A stretch of DNA of 64,000 nucleotides. Origin: Sipunculus nudus. Its lineage: Eukaryota; Annelida; Sipuncula; Golfingiida; Sipunculidae. The stretch spans positions 15,088,241 through 15,152,240 of the forward strand of contig CM049318.1 in the NCBI GenBank assembly GCA_026874595.1, given 5' to 3'. The notes beneath the pieces are model-generated. The model had not been told where the DNA came from. It saw nothing but the letters and a program-made list of their open reading frames with translations, and searched no databases. Position numbers and translations under genes: made by a program. Numbering within the stretch: position 1 is the stretch's first letter; each line of letters begins with the position of its first letter. This document shows, piece by piece, positions 11,201-20,832 of this stretch.

Positions 11201-13535
11201 GTATTGCGGCAGATCAGGCCTGGGGACCCAACATACGACCTATGCTGCCAGTGTCATTTCAGCGAGGCCCCTGGACCTATCATAGAAATCTTTTGCCACA
11301 GGTTCTACAGTGAATTTACATGTGGCCCATGGACTTTAAAAAACATCCAGCAGAGATATATCAGAGGTCATGAAGGTCCTTGTTTGCAACTCTTTGTTTG
11401 GGATCTGTCGCGCTTGCGAAAAATTGGACAGTCATGAAGCCTTAATCATGATTGTTATATAAATAGACACACTAGCCTGTGTTTACTCACTAACAAAGCC
11501 ATAACAAAGTGTTAAACAGCTGAAAGGGAGTTACTTCATGAGACAATATGCTGGGATGGTTTTGCCTGGAAATTTAACTTTTGCATAAGGCAAAAGTGAA
11601 CAGATAGTGTAAAAGAATAGACATAATATTGTTCCTGATTATGTTCCTTTAATTTTGGTCAGTCAGTATCTTTTAATGTCCAGAATCGGCAGTAATCAGT
11701 GTTGTTTGCCGGTGCAGTTTCATGCAAAATCGTTCATCTGAATGATTGTTTATTCAAACAAAAATCTTGTCCTCGAGGTTTTCTGTTCAGATAACAGAAA
11801 TAAAAATTTCAAAATGAAGAAATCATGAAATATCAGCTTAATAAATATGAAACTAGCCACAGTTTCATGGCCAAAGGGCTAACAGCATAAAGTTGAGATG
11901 TTGTGATCTGTTGTTTAAAGACAAAGGACAAGATTCATTTTACCATTGTTTATATTTATATATCCATTATTTTTTTCTTTCTTTCAGTGGATGTGTTGGT
12001 GGAGAAAACCTGGATGAAATCGATAATGCTCAGGAACCCTTTTCTCCCTTCACAGTGAAGAGAGTAGCGCTCCCTAGATACACAGACACAGCTCAGTAAG
12101 TGATGGCATCGTCCTTTTCTTTTATTTGTAAAAATATCTCTCTTTTGTATATTGGTTTCTGGTTGTCATGGATAAATAAAAGGAAGAGACTTTTTATTGA
12201 TACAACTGGTGACAAATCCTGAATTTCATGATGTGACATCAGGTTTTTAGTGTGCATGTATAATGACAAGCCAGTCATGAGCAGAGACTGGGAAAATTTC
12301 ACCAGTCTGTGGATGTGGGCATGTGACACAAAGGCACTCCAAATACAGAGGCCATATGAAAATCTTATCTTCAGAGGGAGATTGGAGGCAAGGAGATGCA
12401 TATCAGTAGAGTTTAGAACCAACCAATTATTTTTTGGACTATGCCAAAATCCTTAAATTGTGGGATTTGTTCTGAAATAAAACATTGTGACCGTCTTATG
12501 GTAACTTCGGTTAAACATTTTTATGAATTAGTTACATTTCTATCAGGAACAGTTGTATCAAACAGAGTGTGTGTCTTTGTTTGGGCATATACATACATAT
12601 ATATGTATATATGGATTGTTTTTCACTTTCAGTCGGCCAAACATTCCCCGTTACACTGGGTGCACGCTGTATCGCAGTAACACTATGCCAGTCCATGCCA
12701 GCCAAACTCCACCAGAGGACACAACTCACCGACGAGTCCACAGGTATTATCATAAACAAAATTAGCTTATCACAGGAGTAATCATAAACAAAATCGGTGG
12801 ATCCAAGGTATAATCATAAACAAATTCAGCTGATCACACTTATAATCATAAACAAAATCAGCTGATGACAGGTATAATTATAAACAAAATCAGCTGATCA
12901 CAGGTATAAAATCATAAACAAAATCAGCTGAACTCAGGTTTAATTATAAACAATATCTGCCGATCCCAGATATAACCATAATCAAATTCAGCTGATCAGT
13001 TTAATAACACAATTGTTATGTTAGAGGGAAGTGAAAATAAAGCATTAATAATCGAAAATTCAGTCAAATGTGAAAAGATTTTACTTTAAATTTTTATAAA
13101 ACAGTATCATTTATAGTAAATTTTGCACCGTTATACTTCCTTTGACTGTATTTTTGATTATCGCCATAATCAATTTAAACCAGTCTGTGATGGATGACGC
13201 CCAAATGATGATCCTCTCCATTTGGTAAATGGTAAAAGACTATCTTGAGTTGCTCCATAATATGCTTTTATATTTAGAATTTCTGTATACCCATAGCACA
13301 CACTGGTGGCAACAGGGAAGCTTGATCATGGAATAAAAAGCACTCTTTGTCAATTACAATTTTTTCTTCCTGCAGATCGATGCCTGTTACCCCAAATCAC
13401 TCAGAACACAAGCGCGACTCCCAGATGTCAAAGATGGTGACGTTGGTGCCGCCATGCAACCCTTTTAACAAAGTAAACTACGATGGATACACGCCGCCAA
13501 AATCAGCGCCGACAAAGAAACAGCAGGAGGAATAA
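1..13535 (+). CDS. SPATA48/SPMIP7-like sperm microtubule inner protein, 3' nine exons (5' part outside window)
   Basis: Nine exons join in one frame: 1-92, 3085-3374, 3905-3960, 5165-5247, 6098-6310, 9289-9330, 11988-12095, 12633-12743 and 13376-13535. All visible junctions are GT-AG and the phases agree, giving 1,155 nt, or 384 residues plus stop. The product has no signal peptide, membrane segment or enzymatic motif. It is proline/tryptophan/tyrosine-rich, with short segments such as EEVPWDG, WQAVGRSWDWF, YGGCVGGENLDEIDN and NIPRYTGCT. The spacing of a glycine-cysteine motif, a PRYTDTAH segment and an IPxYTG motif recalls SPATA48 (C7orf72, SPMIP7). That vertebrate family lines the lumen of sperm axonemal doublet microtubules. 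The family call is recognition from memory, not an alignment; the exon structure is seen directly. Introns range from about 0.5 to 3 kb. The gene converges on the zinc-finger gene at 18.9-24.6 kb. Confidence 0.75.
139..205. repeat. (TA)n microsatellite in intron
   Basis: An almost pure TA dinucleotide tract just downstream of exon a, with a TGATT interruption near 161. Confidence 0.9.
714..752. repeat. GC-rich imperfect hairpin
   Basis: A 14-base arm starting CGGTGACGCAACAG at 714-727 pairs with CTGTTGCATCGCCG at 739-752, at 12 of 14 positions, across an 11-base loop. It stands out in an AT-rich intron. It may be the core of a small MITE; no target duplication was identified. Confidence 0.5.
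1538..1605 (+). mobile_element. tRNA-derived SINE fragment
   Basis: A box-A-like TAGCGTGTAGG at 1550-1560 is followed 20 bases later by a box-B-like GGTTCGATTCT at 1581-1591. This is the spacing of a tRNA-type internal RNA polymerase III promoter. The cloverleaf is incomplete, so a SINE head is more likely than a functional tRNA. Confidence 0.45.
2224..2314. repeat. (TA)n microsatellite in intron
   Basis: A TA-rich tract interrupted by TGTATA and a TTTCTATT segment. Confidence 0.9.
2968..3115 (+). repeat. Three diverged tandem copies of an intron/exon acceptor junction
   Basis: Three successive segments share the pattern (T/A)TTCAG-AG(T/C)(G/A)AG followed by CACCTTA/CTCTTCA and a TGACA block. 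Their AG dinucleotides end at 2980, 3030 and 3084, about 50-54 bases apart. Only the third continues the coding frame. Using the first would shift the frame, and the second meets TAG within three codons. Confidence 0.65.
3085..3374 (+). CDS. Exon b of SPATA48-like gene
   Basis: The acceptor TTTCAG ends at 3084 and the donor GTTTGT starts at 3375. This is the largest coding exon (290 nt), with a proline-rich centre (TPAPPPPET) and a tryptophan motif (PYTWNGRKVLD). Two decayed copies of its acceptor and first codons lie just upstream. Confidence 0.8.
3461..3740 (+). mobile_element. tRNA-derived SINE in intron
   Basis: The tRNA-related head has box A TAGCATAATGG (3466-3476) and box B GGTTTGTGTCC (3510-3520), with an anticodon-arm-like TGGACTTGTGACC between them. 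A non-tRNA body of about 200 bases follows (CCAGGAGTGAATGGGTAC and onward). This head-plus-body structure is typical of invertebrate tRNA-SINEs. It lies in sense orientation in the intron between exons b and c. Confidence 0.7.
3905..3960 (+). CDS. Exon c of SPATA48-like gene
   Basis: The acceptor is ACAG at 3901-3904 and the donor GTAGGT starts at 3961. It enters in phase 1 and leaves in phase 0. It encodes GWTSDKDPRLADKENSVIG. Confidence 0.8.
5165..5247 (+). CDS. Exon d of SPATA48-like gene
   Basis: The acceptor TCAG ends at 5164 and the donor GTGAGT starts at 5248. It encodes a charged, probably helical segment beginning KVHSIPDEAKELRDKLALQF. Confidence 0.8.
6098..6310 (+). CDS. Exon e of SPATA48-like gene
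   Basis: The acceptor TTTACACAG ends at 6097 and the donor GTGAGT starts at 6311. This tryptophan-rich exon carries EEVPWDG and RSWDWFQPRKGYY. Its last about 20 bases form the first unit of the tandem array that fills the start of the next intron. Confidence 0.8.
6289..7165 (+). repeat. Minisatellite derived from an exon-intron junction
   Basis: Units of about 26-28 bp, often paired into a higher-order unit, alternate between CCTAACAATATTGTGTT and AGTCCAAACA/CAGTAAATTCT variants. The first unit spans the end of coding exon e and its donor (TATTGTGTT|GTGAGT). Many units therefore carry donor-like hexamers, including GTAAGT at 6339, 6605, 6633 and 7033 and GTACGT at 6365. A short minus-strand open frame (6281-6463) is a by-product of the repeat. 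Confidence 0.9.
7166..9288 (+). other. Intron between exons e and f, no gene seen
   Basis: AT-rich intronic sequence downstream of the minisatellite. Short open frames around 7,750-8,400 occur on both strands with no start context, splice sites or recognisable motif. I see no RNA gene. Confidence 0.6.
9289..9330 (+). CDS. Exon f of SPATA48-like gene (42 nt)
   Basis: A short exon with acceptor TTTTTCAG ending at 9288 and donor GTGAGT at 9331. It enters and leaves in phase 2 and encodes CAPLPRAQQIPSYG. It would be missed without frame continuity. Confidence 0.7.
10905..11700 (+). repeat. Dispersed repeat family D, copy 1 (uninterrupted)
   Basis: Shares long diverged blocks with 53,505-54,545: ATATTGCTCTGAAACC, GTGTTAAAAAC(A/T)GTGGACC, GTCAAT(T/C)AGGAGATGCC, a GTTCCC(C/G)CTGGC block, and TGCTGGGATGGTTTTGC followed by ATAATATTGTTCCTGAT. 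It lies in the intron before exon g. No coding capacity or terminal repeat was recognised. Confidence 0.7.
11988..12095 (+). CDS. Exon g of SPATA48-like gene
   Basis: A long pyrimidine tract and CAG end at 11987; the donor GTAAGT starts at 12096. It encodes GCVGGENLDEIDN and the segment RYTDTA. This is one of the most family-like parts of the protein. Confidence 0.8.
12633..12743 (+). CDS. Exon h of SPATA48-like gene
   Basis: The acceptor TTTCAG ends at 12632 and the donor CAG|GTATTA starts at 12744. It encodes NIPRYTGCT followed by a histidine/proline-rich stretch. The donor forms the start of a 32-bp tandem array. Confidence 0.8.
12736..12996 (+). repeat. 32-bp tandem array seeded on a splice donor
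   Basis: About eight diverged units of CAGGTATAATCATAAACA followed by AAATCAGCTGATCA. The first unit contains the true donor of exon h (CAG|GTATTA at 12744). Later units keep CAGGTATAA, for example with GT at 12872 and 12904, exactly 32 bases apart. Confidence 0.85.
13376..13535 (+). CDS. Terminal exon i of SPATA48-like gene
   Basis: The acceptor CTGCAG ends at 13375. It encodes a basic C-terminus ending APTKKQQEE, then TAA at 13533-13535. The stop codon lies inside an AATAAA hexamer. Confidence 0.8.
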
Positions 13536-13536
13536 A
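13531..13536 (+). terminator. Polyadenylation signal overlapping the stop codon
   Basis: AATAAA at 13531-13536 contains the TAA stop (13533-13535). A GU-rich stretch TGTGTGCTTG follows at 13547-13556, at the distance expected of a downstream element. If used, the 3' UTR would be only about 10-20 bases. I saw no other obvious AATAAA before the minisatellite. Confidence 0.45.
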
Positions 13537-13710
13537 ACTCATCAAATGTGTGCTTGCTCATATATATAGTAGTCTCTGATACTGACACATGGTGGCTCTG
13601 CACCACTGCTCACCTACGTTTATTAACAATAGTCATTATGCATGGGATTTTACACTGGATGGTGCAAAAACTGTTAGAATTAGCTTTATGTCTGAGTCTT
13701 TTTATAAGAT

Positions 13711-14630
13711 GGCCTTCTGCATGAGTGTGTGAACAGTGTAGCTTTCTGTTTCAAGTTTGTAAACAGAACAGCCTTCTTTTTAAATGTGTGAATAGAGTAC
13801 AGCTTTCTGTTAGAATGTGAGGAGTATGGCGCTCTGTTTGAAAATATGAACAGAACAGCTTTCTGTTTGAGTATGTGAGCAGAGCAGCCTTTTGTTTGAG
13901 TTTGAGAACAGAAGCAGAGCAGCCTTTTGTTTGAGTTTGAGAACAGAACAGCCTTCTGTTTGAGTGTGAACGGATAAACTTTCTGTGGGAGTGGGTGAAC
14001 AGAACAGCCTTCTGTTGGAGTGGGTGAACAGAACAGCCTTCTGTGGGAGTGGGTGAACAGAACAGCCTTTTGTTTGAGTTTGTGAACAGAACAGCCTTCT
14101 GTGGGAGTGGGTGAACAGAACAGCCTTCTGTTGGAGTGGGTGAACAGAACAGCCTTCTGTTGGAGTGGGTGAACAGAACAGCCTTCTGTGGGAGTGGGTG
14201 AACAGAACAGCCTTCTGTTGGAGTGGGTGAACAGAACAGCCTTCTGTTGTAGTGGGTGAACAGAACAGCCTTATGTTTGAGTTTGTGAACAGAGCAGCCT
14301 TCTGTGGGAGTGGGTGAACAGAACAGCCTTCTGTTGGAGTGGGTGAACAGAACAGCCTTTTGTTTGAGTTTGTGAACAGAGCAGCCTTCTGTAGGAGTGG
14401 GTGAACATAACAGCCATCTGTGGGAGTGGGTGAACAGAACAGCGTTCTGTGGGAGTGGCTGAACAGAACACCATTCTGTTGGAGTGGGTGAAGAGAACAC
14501 CATTCTGTGGGAGTGGGTGAACAGAACAGCGCTCTGTGGGAGTGGCTGAACAGAACACCATTCTGTTGGAGTGGGTGAACAGAACACCATTCTGTTGGTT
14601 GAGATGAAATAACTGCATTCTGTGTAAGCA
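13711..14630. repeat. 29-bp minisatellite, about 30 units
   Basis: The unit GTGAACAGAACAGCCTTCTG followed by TGGGAGTGG repeats every 29 bp. It is degenerate at 13,711-13,975, homogeneous at 13,975-14,590 and degenerate again at the right end. No minus-strand stop occurs in the unit. Because 29 is not a multiple of 3, all three minus frames stay open for long stretches (13,751-14,590; 13,810-14,631; 14,271-14,762) and show a 29-residue periodicity. I treat these as by-products, not genes. Confidence 0.95.
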
Positions 14631-14762
14631 TGTGGCCAGGAAGAATAACATTAAATTGTGCATGAACAGAATAGTCCTGTCCAGAATGAGTGAACAGAGA
14701 TTAAGTCTTTTGACATTAGACAAGAAAAAATGAATAACCTTGGAATTATTACTGGTTATCAT

Positions 14763-17700
14763 TTGATATATAAAAGTGATAGCTGTGCCATTGAAACATT
14801 ATGAGCTCAGAACATTTTGTGAACAAAAATATGTGATATCACTTGATCTGATGGTAGGTTTGGATCTGAATTTTCTAGAGTTACTTATAACAGACAGATC
14901 AAGTTTCAGTTATATCTGAATTAGTGCTGTACAGTGTTAATCAGCCTGTAACTCTTAGTCACATGTTGATAAACTGAGCAATGTTAGTGGAGCAATGGTA
15001 GTGGAGCGCCACCTAGTGTCTGTGGAGGGGACTATGCTTTACAGAGTGATGTACCAATATTCCAGGATGTCAAACAGTATTAATTTCACAGTGCTGTTTC
15101 AGGCTAAACTTGTTTTGTTAGACATTTAAAAATTATGTTAATAGGAAGGAAACTAATCCTTTAAAATCATGAAGGCTTTGTATTACCTGCAGTCAAAGAT
15201 GAATAATTTCAGGGGGGTTTCTTTTCTACAAAGTTTAATTCCATTTAAAATGACTTCTGTGATTGATTTTTAATGTTCCAGGATTGGTTAGGTAAATACA
15301 AAGTCAGATATTTGCACATTTCCATGGAGGTTAAAAGCAGAACATGTTCTTGACCATAGAAGTAGAAATGTTAGGTGTATATGTAATCATTAAAAAAAGT
15401 CACATTCATTGTAGAAGGATTAACAAGATGTTTATATCATGTAAATGCCACAAATCTATATACAGTATGATTATGGTCACAGAAATCATTTACAGCTATT
15501 TTACTGAAGTATTATCACAAGTAATATATAGAATATACATTTTAACATTTATAAAGGGCAGAAGATGCAATATGTATTTAACAGGAAATATAATGTTAAG
15601 GTTCGTAATTCAATTAAAATGACATGCGAGATATTGAATAGATGCATTAGAGGCATGAAGTACCTCTCATTTTGAAGTTATGATGAAAATATGAATTTAA
15701 AAGAATTATCATTTATTAAATTAAATACCTGTAATAAATAGTTGCATGATTAAAAACTAAATAAATAAATTTATTGAAAATTAATTTTTACAAAAAATTT
15801 TATCCATCAAGCATATTAATTAAAATTTTCTAATGGTAGTCTCCATACTGAGTAAATTATTAATGAAATTTTGAAATCATAAACAACAATTAACCATTTT
15901 CATGAAATAAGGTAGTTTTGACAGGATGTTACACACGCACATATATTTGTTAAAATCTAACGCACCAGGGACACGTTGATGCAGAAGGTGACAGTAAATC
16001 CACCTATATGTAATATTGCATACAAACATCTGAGAGAAATTTAGATGCTCACTGGTATACTAGAATTTCATGTACCTGCATTGAAGGGTATAACAAAAAC
16101 CATGATCAGTATTATCCTCATGTCCTAACAAGAGGACTTCATAGTTTCAGAGAGATGTTTCTTTGGTCAATACAGGCCTTCCTTCTTGCTTTTGGATCAT
16201 GCATGAAAATACAAGCATGACAGTGGATTTGTAGATTTTGATTCCGCCTGAAACTGTGAAGTTTTCAGAGTTATGACATTTGTTTTGTTATTTCTGTTGT
16301 TAAGTGGTGTGATTGTGTGTGGGTCTGTCATTGTTCATTTAGTGATGCGAACAGTCATTTTACAATATACAAAACACAAACAAGCTGTGATAGTATTGTT
16401 TCTTAATGCACAACAAACCTGTGATAAAGATATAACATGGGCATCTTTTAAATCTATGTATATCAGATGCCATTTTAAACTTTATAATTGATATCACAAA
16501 CCATAATGAAAAGAATATTTTAATGGATATATATTATGAAAGTTTACTGACAAATTGCATGTGTTTCAGTGCTATAATGGGTCATGCTTACTGATTCATT
16601 CAGTTACATAGGATCAAACAGCATGGAGTTTACATAAGACATTGTTACAAGGATAGTATTTCTTAAATGATAACTCCTGAATGCTACAAATATATTCATC
16701 AGTGGATAAAAATAAATATTAAAACTCCATAAATGCTGCAGCTAGACTTTTAAATTTTGATGCGTGTTCCTGAATTTGTCTGGACAAATAAAATTTATAT
16801 TAAAATATGTGTTTGTGTTTGAAATAACTTCAGCAGTGTAACATGATTTCATTACATCAGGAGAGTAGAGTGCCCGAGGTGTTTGCAAAACATTTCTGGT
16901 TGGTTTTGACGTAGCTTTACTTTGTAGTTGCCCCACTAAAGTTTTTGGGCTAAAACTGATATGGTTAAAAGTCGACTGGCTTCCATTTGCTTGATAGAAA
17001 TTACATTAAAGGGGCCCATTCAATAACTTATCTCACCTTTATAAACTAAAGATAATCACTTGGAGCTTTTCCAAAAATGAATATCACCAAACAGGCCCCC
17101 CCCCCCCCATTCTTTTTTTATTTTACCAGGGGAACTACCATCTTATAAATATAAAATCTATCTTTAGTGATAAATATCCTGTTTGAAGTATGCTTGGCCA
17201 TTTAAGACCTATTTGGTGACAGTTCTTAGAGTAAATTTGCAATTTCAAGATTTTGTTACCACTTTTGTTCTCATGGAAACCTATCTTAATCTCTATAAAC
17301 AAAACGTTTGACACTAGTACCAAACTGTCTCACACTTTCCATCCCCCATACACTTTCAAGCTCCCAAAATGTAAGCATGCATGTAGCCTGGTTAAACCTG
17401 TTTCACTGAAGAACTGCCACACAGATCATAACATAATATGTTATCACAGAGACACTAGAGTATACAATGATTTATTGGAAGAGTATGACAGTCTCTCTTA
17501 CATCACCTAACCCTGTACAAACATTTAATTAATTACAGAATTCTATTTACATCAATCTATCCTAATGATTAACATTCCAAACAGTCAAACACTTACTGCT
17601 GTGCTGACCAATACCTAGCTGTTAATTGTTTAAGCCTATGATTGGTAGTATTTCTTAATAATCCATTTAACTGTTTGCATCTTCCTGTAGTTGATCACAA

Positions 17701-18093
17701 TCAGTTACGTATGCACATGCAAAGAAATAATTTTTTTTTTGTAACAAACTTGAGGAACCTCTCTTAATGATCATAGTTCAACCCAACGTAACAGCATGAC
17801 GAAAATTCTTTACATGATACATGATGATGATTACTGTCACCTGCTAATGTTTATCTGCCATAGAATTTTAAGTGAAAATTAAAAGTGATGATTAGAGTTG
17901 GTACAAGGCAGTTAATCATAATCAATCATTGGTTGTTTTTTCTTTCAATGTTCCATAACAATTAACATATTCTTAACACTACTGTATATAATACTAAGAG
18001 AGGGCTTGTCTGTTGATTTGTAGGTCTTTCCCTTGAGCTGGGTTAACACGTTGTGCCTAGAAAGACGTAACCTTAAAGCTTACTTTCAATCAA
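14763..18093. other. Intergenic region between convergent genes
   Basis: AT-rich sequence with no supported gene. A C13 run lies at 17,096-17,108. A hydrophobic 72-residue frame at 16,273-16,491 is T-rich and unsupported. GCGCCACCTAGTG near 15,006 loosely resembles a CTCF core. Confidence 0.6.
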
Positions 18094-18099
18094 TTTATT
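18094..18099 (-). terminator. Candidate polyadenylation signal of the zinc-finger gene
   Basis: TTTATT on the plus strand reads AATAAA on the minus strand, about 820 bases past the stop codon. Alternatives are another AATAAA at 18,215-18,220 and an ATTAAA at 18,531-18,536. The sequence alone does not decide which is used. Confidence 0.25.
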
Positions 18100-18921
18100 C
18101 CTAAGCTAGCATTATATAAACATAACCAGTATATGCACTTGTGCAGTATGCGCATGTATGATGGGGAAAAAAAGCAAAATTGGGGATCAAGTAAGTGCTG
18201 CAGGAGCATAGTAGTTTATTACCTGTAGGGGAATACCCTTTCATGTATGTATAAGTGTAGAATTCAGCCAGCCATTTCAAATCTTTCCAACACATCAGTT
18301 GCCTAAAACTGTACCTAGAAGGTGCTCAGTACAGCAAGTTCCAAGACGGAACATTACTACTGGATCCACCCCTTTACCTACATACATACCAAACTTAATT
18401 GGTATTCCCTAGTTGATGTCCCATCGCCCTAAAATTTCATGGAAATCTTGTAACAATCAAACAAAGAACATGGATGGACACATAACCTCCATGTTAGCAT
18501 CGTGCAAACTTGATAAAGCATTTAATAGCTTAATGTTTTCTTGGTAATCAATTCAATATTTTTCCATTATCCTGCAAAAAAAACATAAGTTTAGTCTGGC
18601 TTGTATTAAAAACTAGAGTTGAATTTTGGGGTAGCAGAGTGCATTTTGGGATAGCAGAGTGACTGATAATACGAGTAATTAGTACAATAATGCTGAACCA
18701 TACCTAACTGCAGGGATCATTCCTTAAATATTTTGTTCACATGTAAGTTTAGAAAGGGACATTTCTTTTTGAAAGTTCCAGAAAATGTGAAGGATGACTC
18801 CTTGAGCCAGTGTTAGTGGGATCATTCATTACTTACAGATTTTCTTCAAGATTATAACTCGTCTTTGGTCATGTCTTACAAACACCAGTTTCTGTGATTG
18901 GGATCATTAACTGTATACCAC

Positions 18922-20832
18922 CTATTGGACTGTGTCCTGACCTATGTCATGTGTTACTTCAACGAACACATACTTCCCATCCCCCTGGTCTATCACTGTG
19001 GCCTCCTGGATGATCTCATGTTCGATGATCTGAGAGGGGTCAATAGATTCTACAGCCCCTATCTCTGTTAACCCTGGAGCTAGAACTGTCTCAACCTGAC
19101 TGGGATCAACTTCCATGGGCTGCTGCGTTTCATCCTCCATTTGTTCTACGACCATGATGGATTCTTCCACCTGTTCCTGCATTGCTTCTTCCTCTTGATC
19201 TGTAGAGAATTCCAATATGAAGTCTGGCACACTGAGAAGTTTTTTAGTATTGGCATCGTGACCCGTTTTCTTGCGGTGGTAGTAGTACTGGGTGTGATTC
19301 CGGAACTCTTTCCCGCATTCTGCACAGTGGAACCCTTTGAGGTCGGTATGTTTCACAAAATGTCGCATTAGCGCAGCTTTTTTCGGAAACAGTTTCCCAC
19401 ATGACGGACATGCATGTTTGCCCATGTGGACTGCTGAAATGTGAGATGTCACCATAGCTTTTGTCTCAGCTCGGTAATGGCAAGTCTCGTAGGGACAAGC
19501 AAATGTTTTTTTTGGATCATGATAGGACATGTGAACCTCAAAGTTTTTTGCCGAGTTTGAATCATAGGGACAGTATGCGCATTTAAAACGCTTTTGGTGT
19601 ACACGTATGACATGAGATTTCAAGTCTTGCTCCACTCTTGTTGTGAACTTGCAGTGAACACATTTTAAGACATCTGCCTTTTCGTCATGGAAACGGTGTA
19701 TATGCATTCCAAGTGAAGCTTTGTTATAGAACTGATTTCCACAGTGTTCACAAGTGAAGTCCCGGGATCGGTTTGTGTCATGCTTTCTCATGTGATTCTT
19801 ATAAGTGAACTTGCTGGACCACATCGTGTCACATATTTCACATCGGATGCCGGATTTCTGATGAACTTTAGTCATGTGCTCACGGAAGCTGTTCCTATAC
19901 TGCGTAATATATGGACACAAGTCACACAGAAACTTTTTCCCTGAACATTTTTGAGTGTGGAAGCGAGCTTGAGAATTTGTGACTTGTTTCAGAACTGTAC
20001 CACACACGGTACAGGTATGGTTGTACTTAATATGTACAGCACGTTTATGAGCTTTCAACCTCTGGTCTGTGCGGTAGACCTTCCCACATTCCTGACAGTT
20101 GTAATTACCAACACTATCCCTGAGGTATGTAATAGTCTTCAATTCAGCAGCGTCACGATGTACTGCTATCACATGAGAAACAATCCTGAGCCATGATGCT
20201 TTTTCAAACGTTCTGCTACACAAAGCACACTGGTAGAAATCCTTAACAGCAACCCCGTCTTTTAACACGTGACACTTAACATGGAACTCCAGGTCCAGCT
20301 CAGTGAAGAACCACTGACGACAATGAGGACAGGGCACGTCCCCCCTCCCTTTCTTATTCTGTCTCTTCTTTTTCCTCTTCTTTGGGTTTTGACCCGCTGC
20401 ACCATTCTCTTGGAATCCATGACCTTTTCCTGAAAATCCTGCACGGATTTTCTCACCTGGACCTTTGATGAAAACCAACACTTTTTTATCTGTAGCGTCA
20501 TCAGTTTGGTTTGGAGGGTGTGCTTCCTGATTTTCAGGATGATCTCTCGTAGCTGCAGCTTGTACAGACTCTGCTGTTCCACCATCTCCTTCTCTATGGT
20601 CACTGCTGTCAAGCTGCTCCTTTGTGTCAGTCTTTTGTTGCCCGCTCAGTAACGGATGATCAACCAGCACTTGTTGACCTGGAGCTAGGACTATAGGTCT
20701 GGCAGTGGCGGAGCCCTGTGCTGCCCCCTGGTGGCTGTCATCTTTCTGCACGAGGACATAGATTTTCTTGTTTTTCAGCACACCCAAATCAACTTGACCT
20801 TTGACCTTCTGATTCCCTGCCAGGGACTTCAG
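18922..20832 (-). CDS. Zinc-finger gene, exon 3 (fingers and C-terminus)
   Basis: On the minus strand the acceptor ATATTTCAG precedes CTGAAG at 20832. The open frame extends upstream into the intron (to 20874), but the splice site sets the exon boundary. Of 636 residues, fingers occupy roughly exon residues 168-525. The tail includes PMEVDPSQVETVLAPG and a similar IDPSQIIEHE, a short internal echo. Confidence 0.88.
   Translation of the reverse strand: MKSLAGNQKVKGQVDLGVLKNKKIYVLVQKDDSHQGAAQGSATARPIVLAPGQQVLVDHPLLSGQQKTDTKEQLDSSDHREGDGGTAESVQAAATRDHPENQEAHPPNQTDDATDKKVLVFIKGPGEKIRAGFSGKGHGFQENGAAGQNPKKRKKKRQNKKGRGDVPCPHCRQWFFTELDLEFHVKCHVLKDGVAVKDFYQCALCSRTFEKASWLRIVSHVIAVHRDAAELKTITYLRDSVGNYNCQECGKVYRTDQRLKAHKRAVHIKYNHTCTVCGTVLKQVTNSQARFHTQKCSGKKFLCDLCPYITQYRNSFREHMTKVHQKSGIRCEICDTMWSSKFTYKNHMRKHDTNRSRDFTCEHCGNQFYNKASLGMHIHRFHDEKADVLKCVHCKFTTRVEQDLKSHVIRVHQKRFKCAYCPYDSNSAKNFEVHMSYHDPKKTFACPYETCHYRAETKAMVTSHISAVHMGKHACPSCGKLFPKKAALMRHFVKHTDLKGFHCAECGKEFRNHTQYYYHRKKTGHDANTKKLLSVPDFILEFSTDQEEEAMQEQVEESIMVVEQMEDETQQPMEVDPSQVETVLAPGLTEIGAVESIDPSQIIEHEIIQEATVIDQGDGKYVFVEVTHDIGQDTVQ

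Noticed and set aside
13751-14762. Three long minus-strand open frames (279, 273 and 163 residues)
   Set aside because: They are the same 29-bp minisatellite read in three phases. Periodic Cys/His/Pro-rich text with no stop in the unit is expected by chance.
15006-15018. CTCF-like GCGCCACCTAGTG
   Set aside because: The core matches only loosely, and similar GCGCCATCTAGT strings recur in repeats here (for example about 54,520).
16273-16491. 72-residue frame with hydrophobic, signal-peptide-like start
   Set aside because: It is T-rich and AT-driven, has no splice sites or promoter, and no homologue is recognised.
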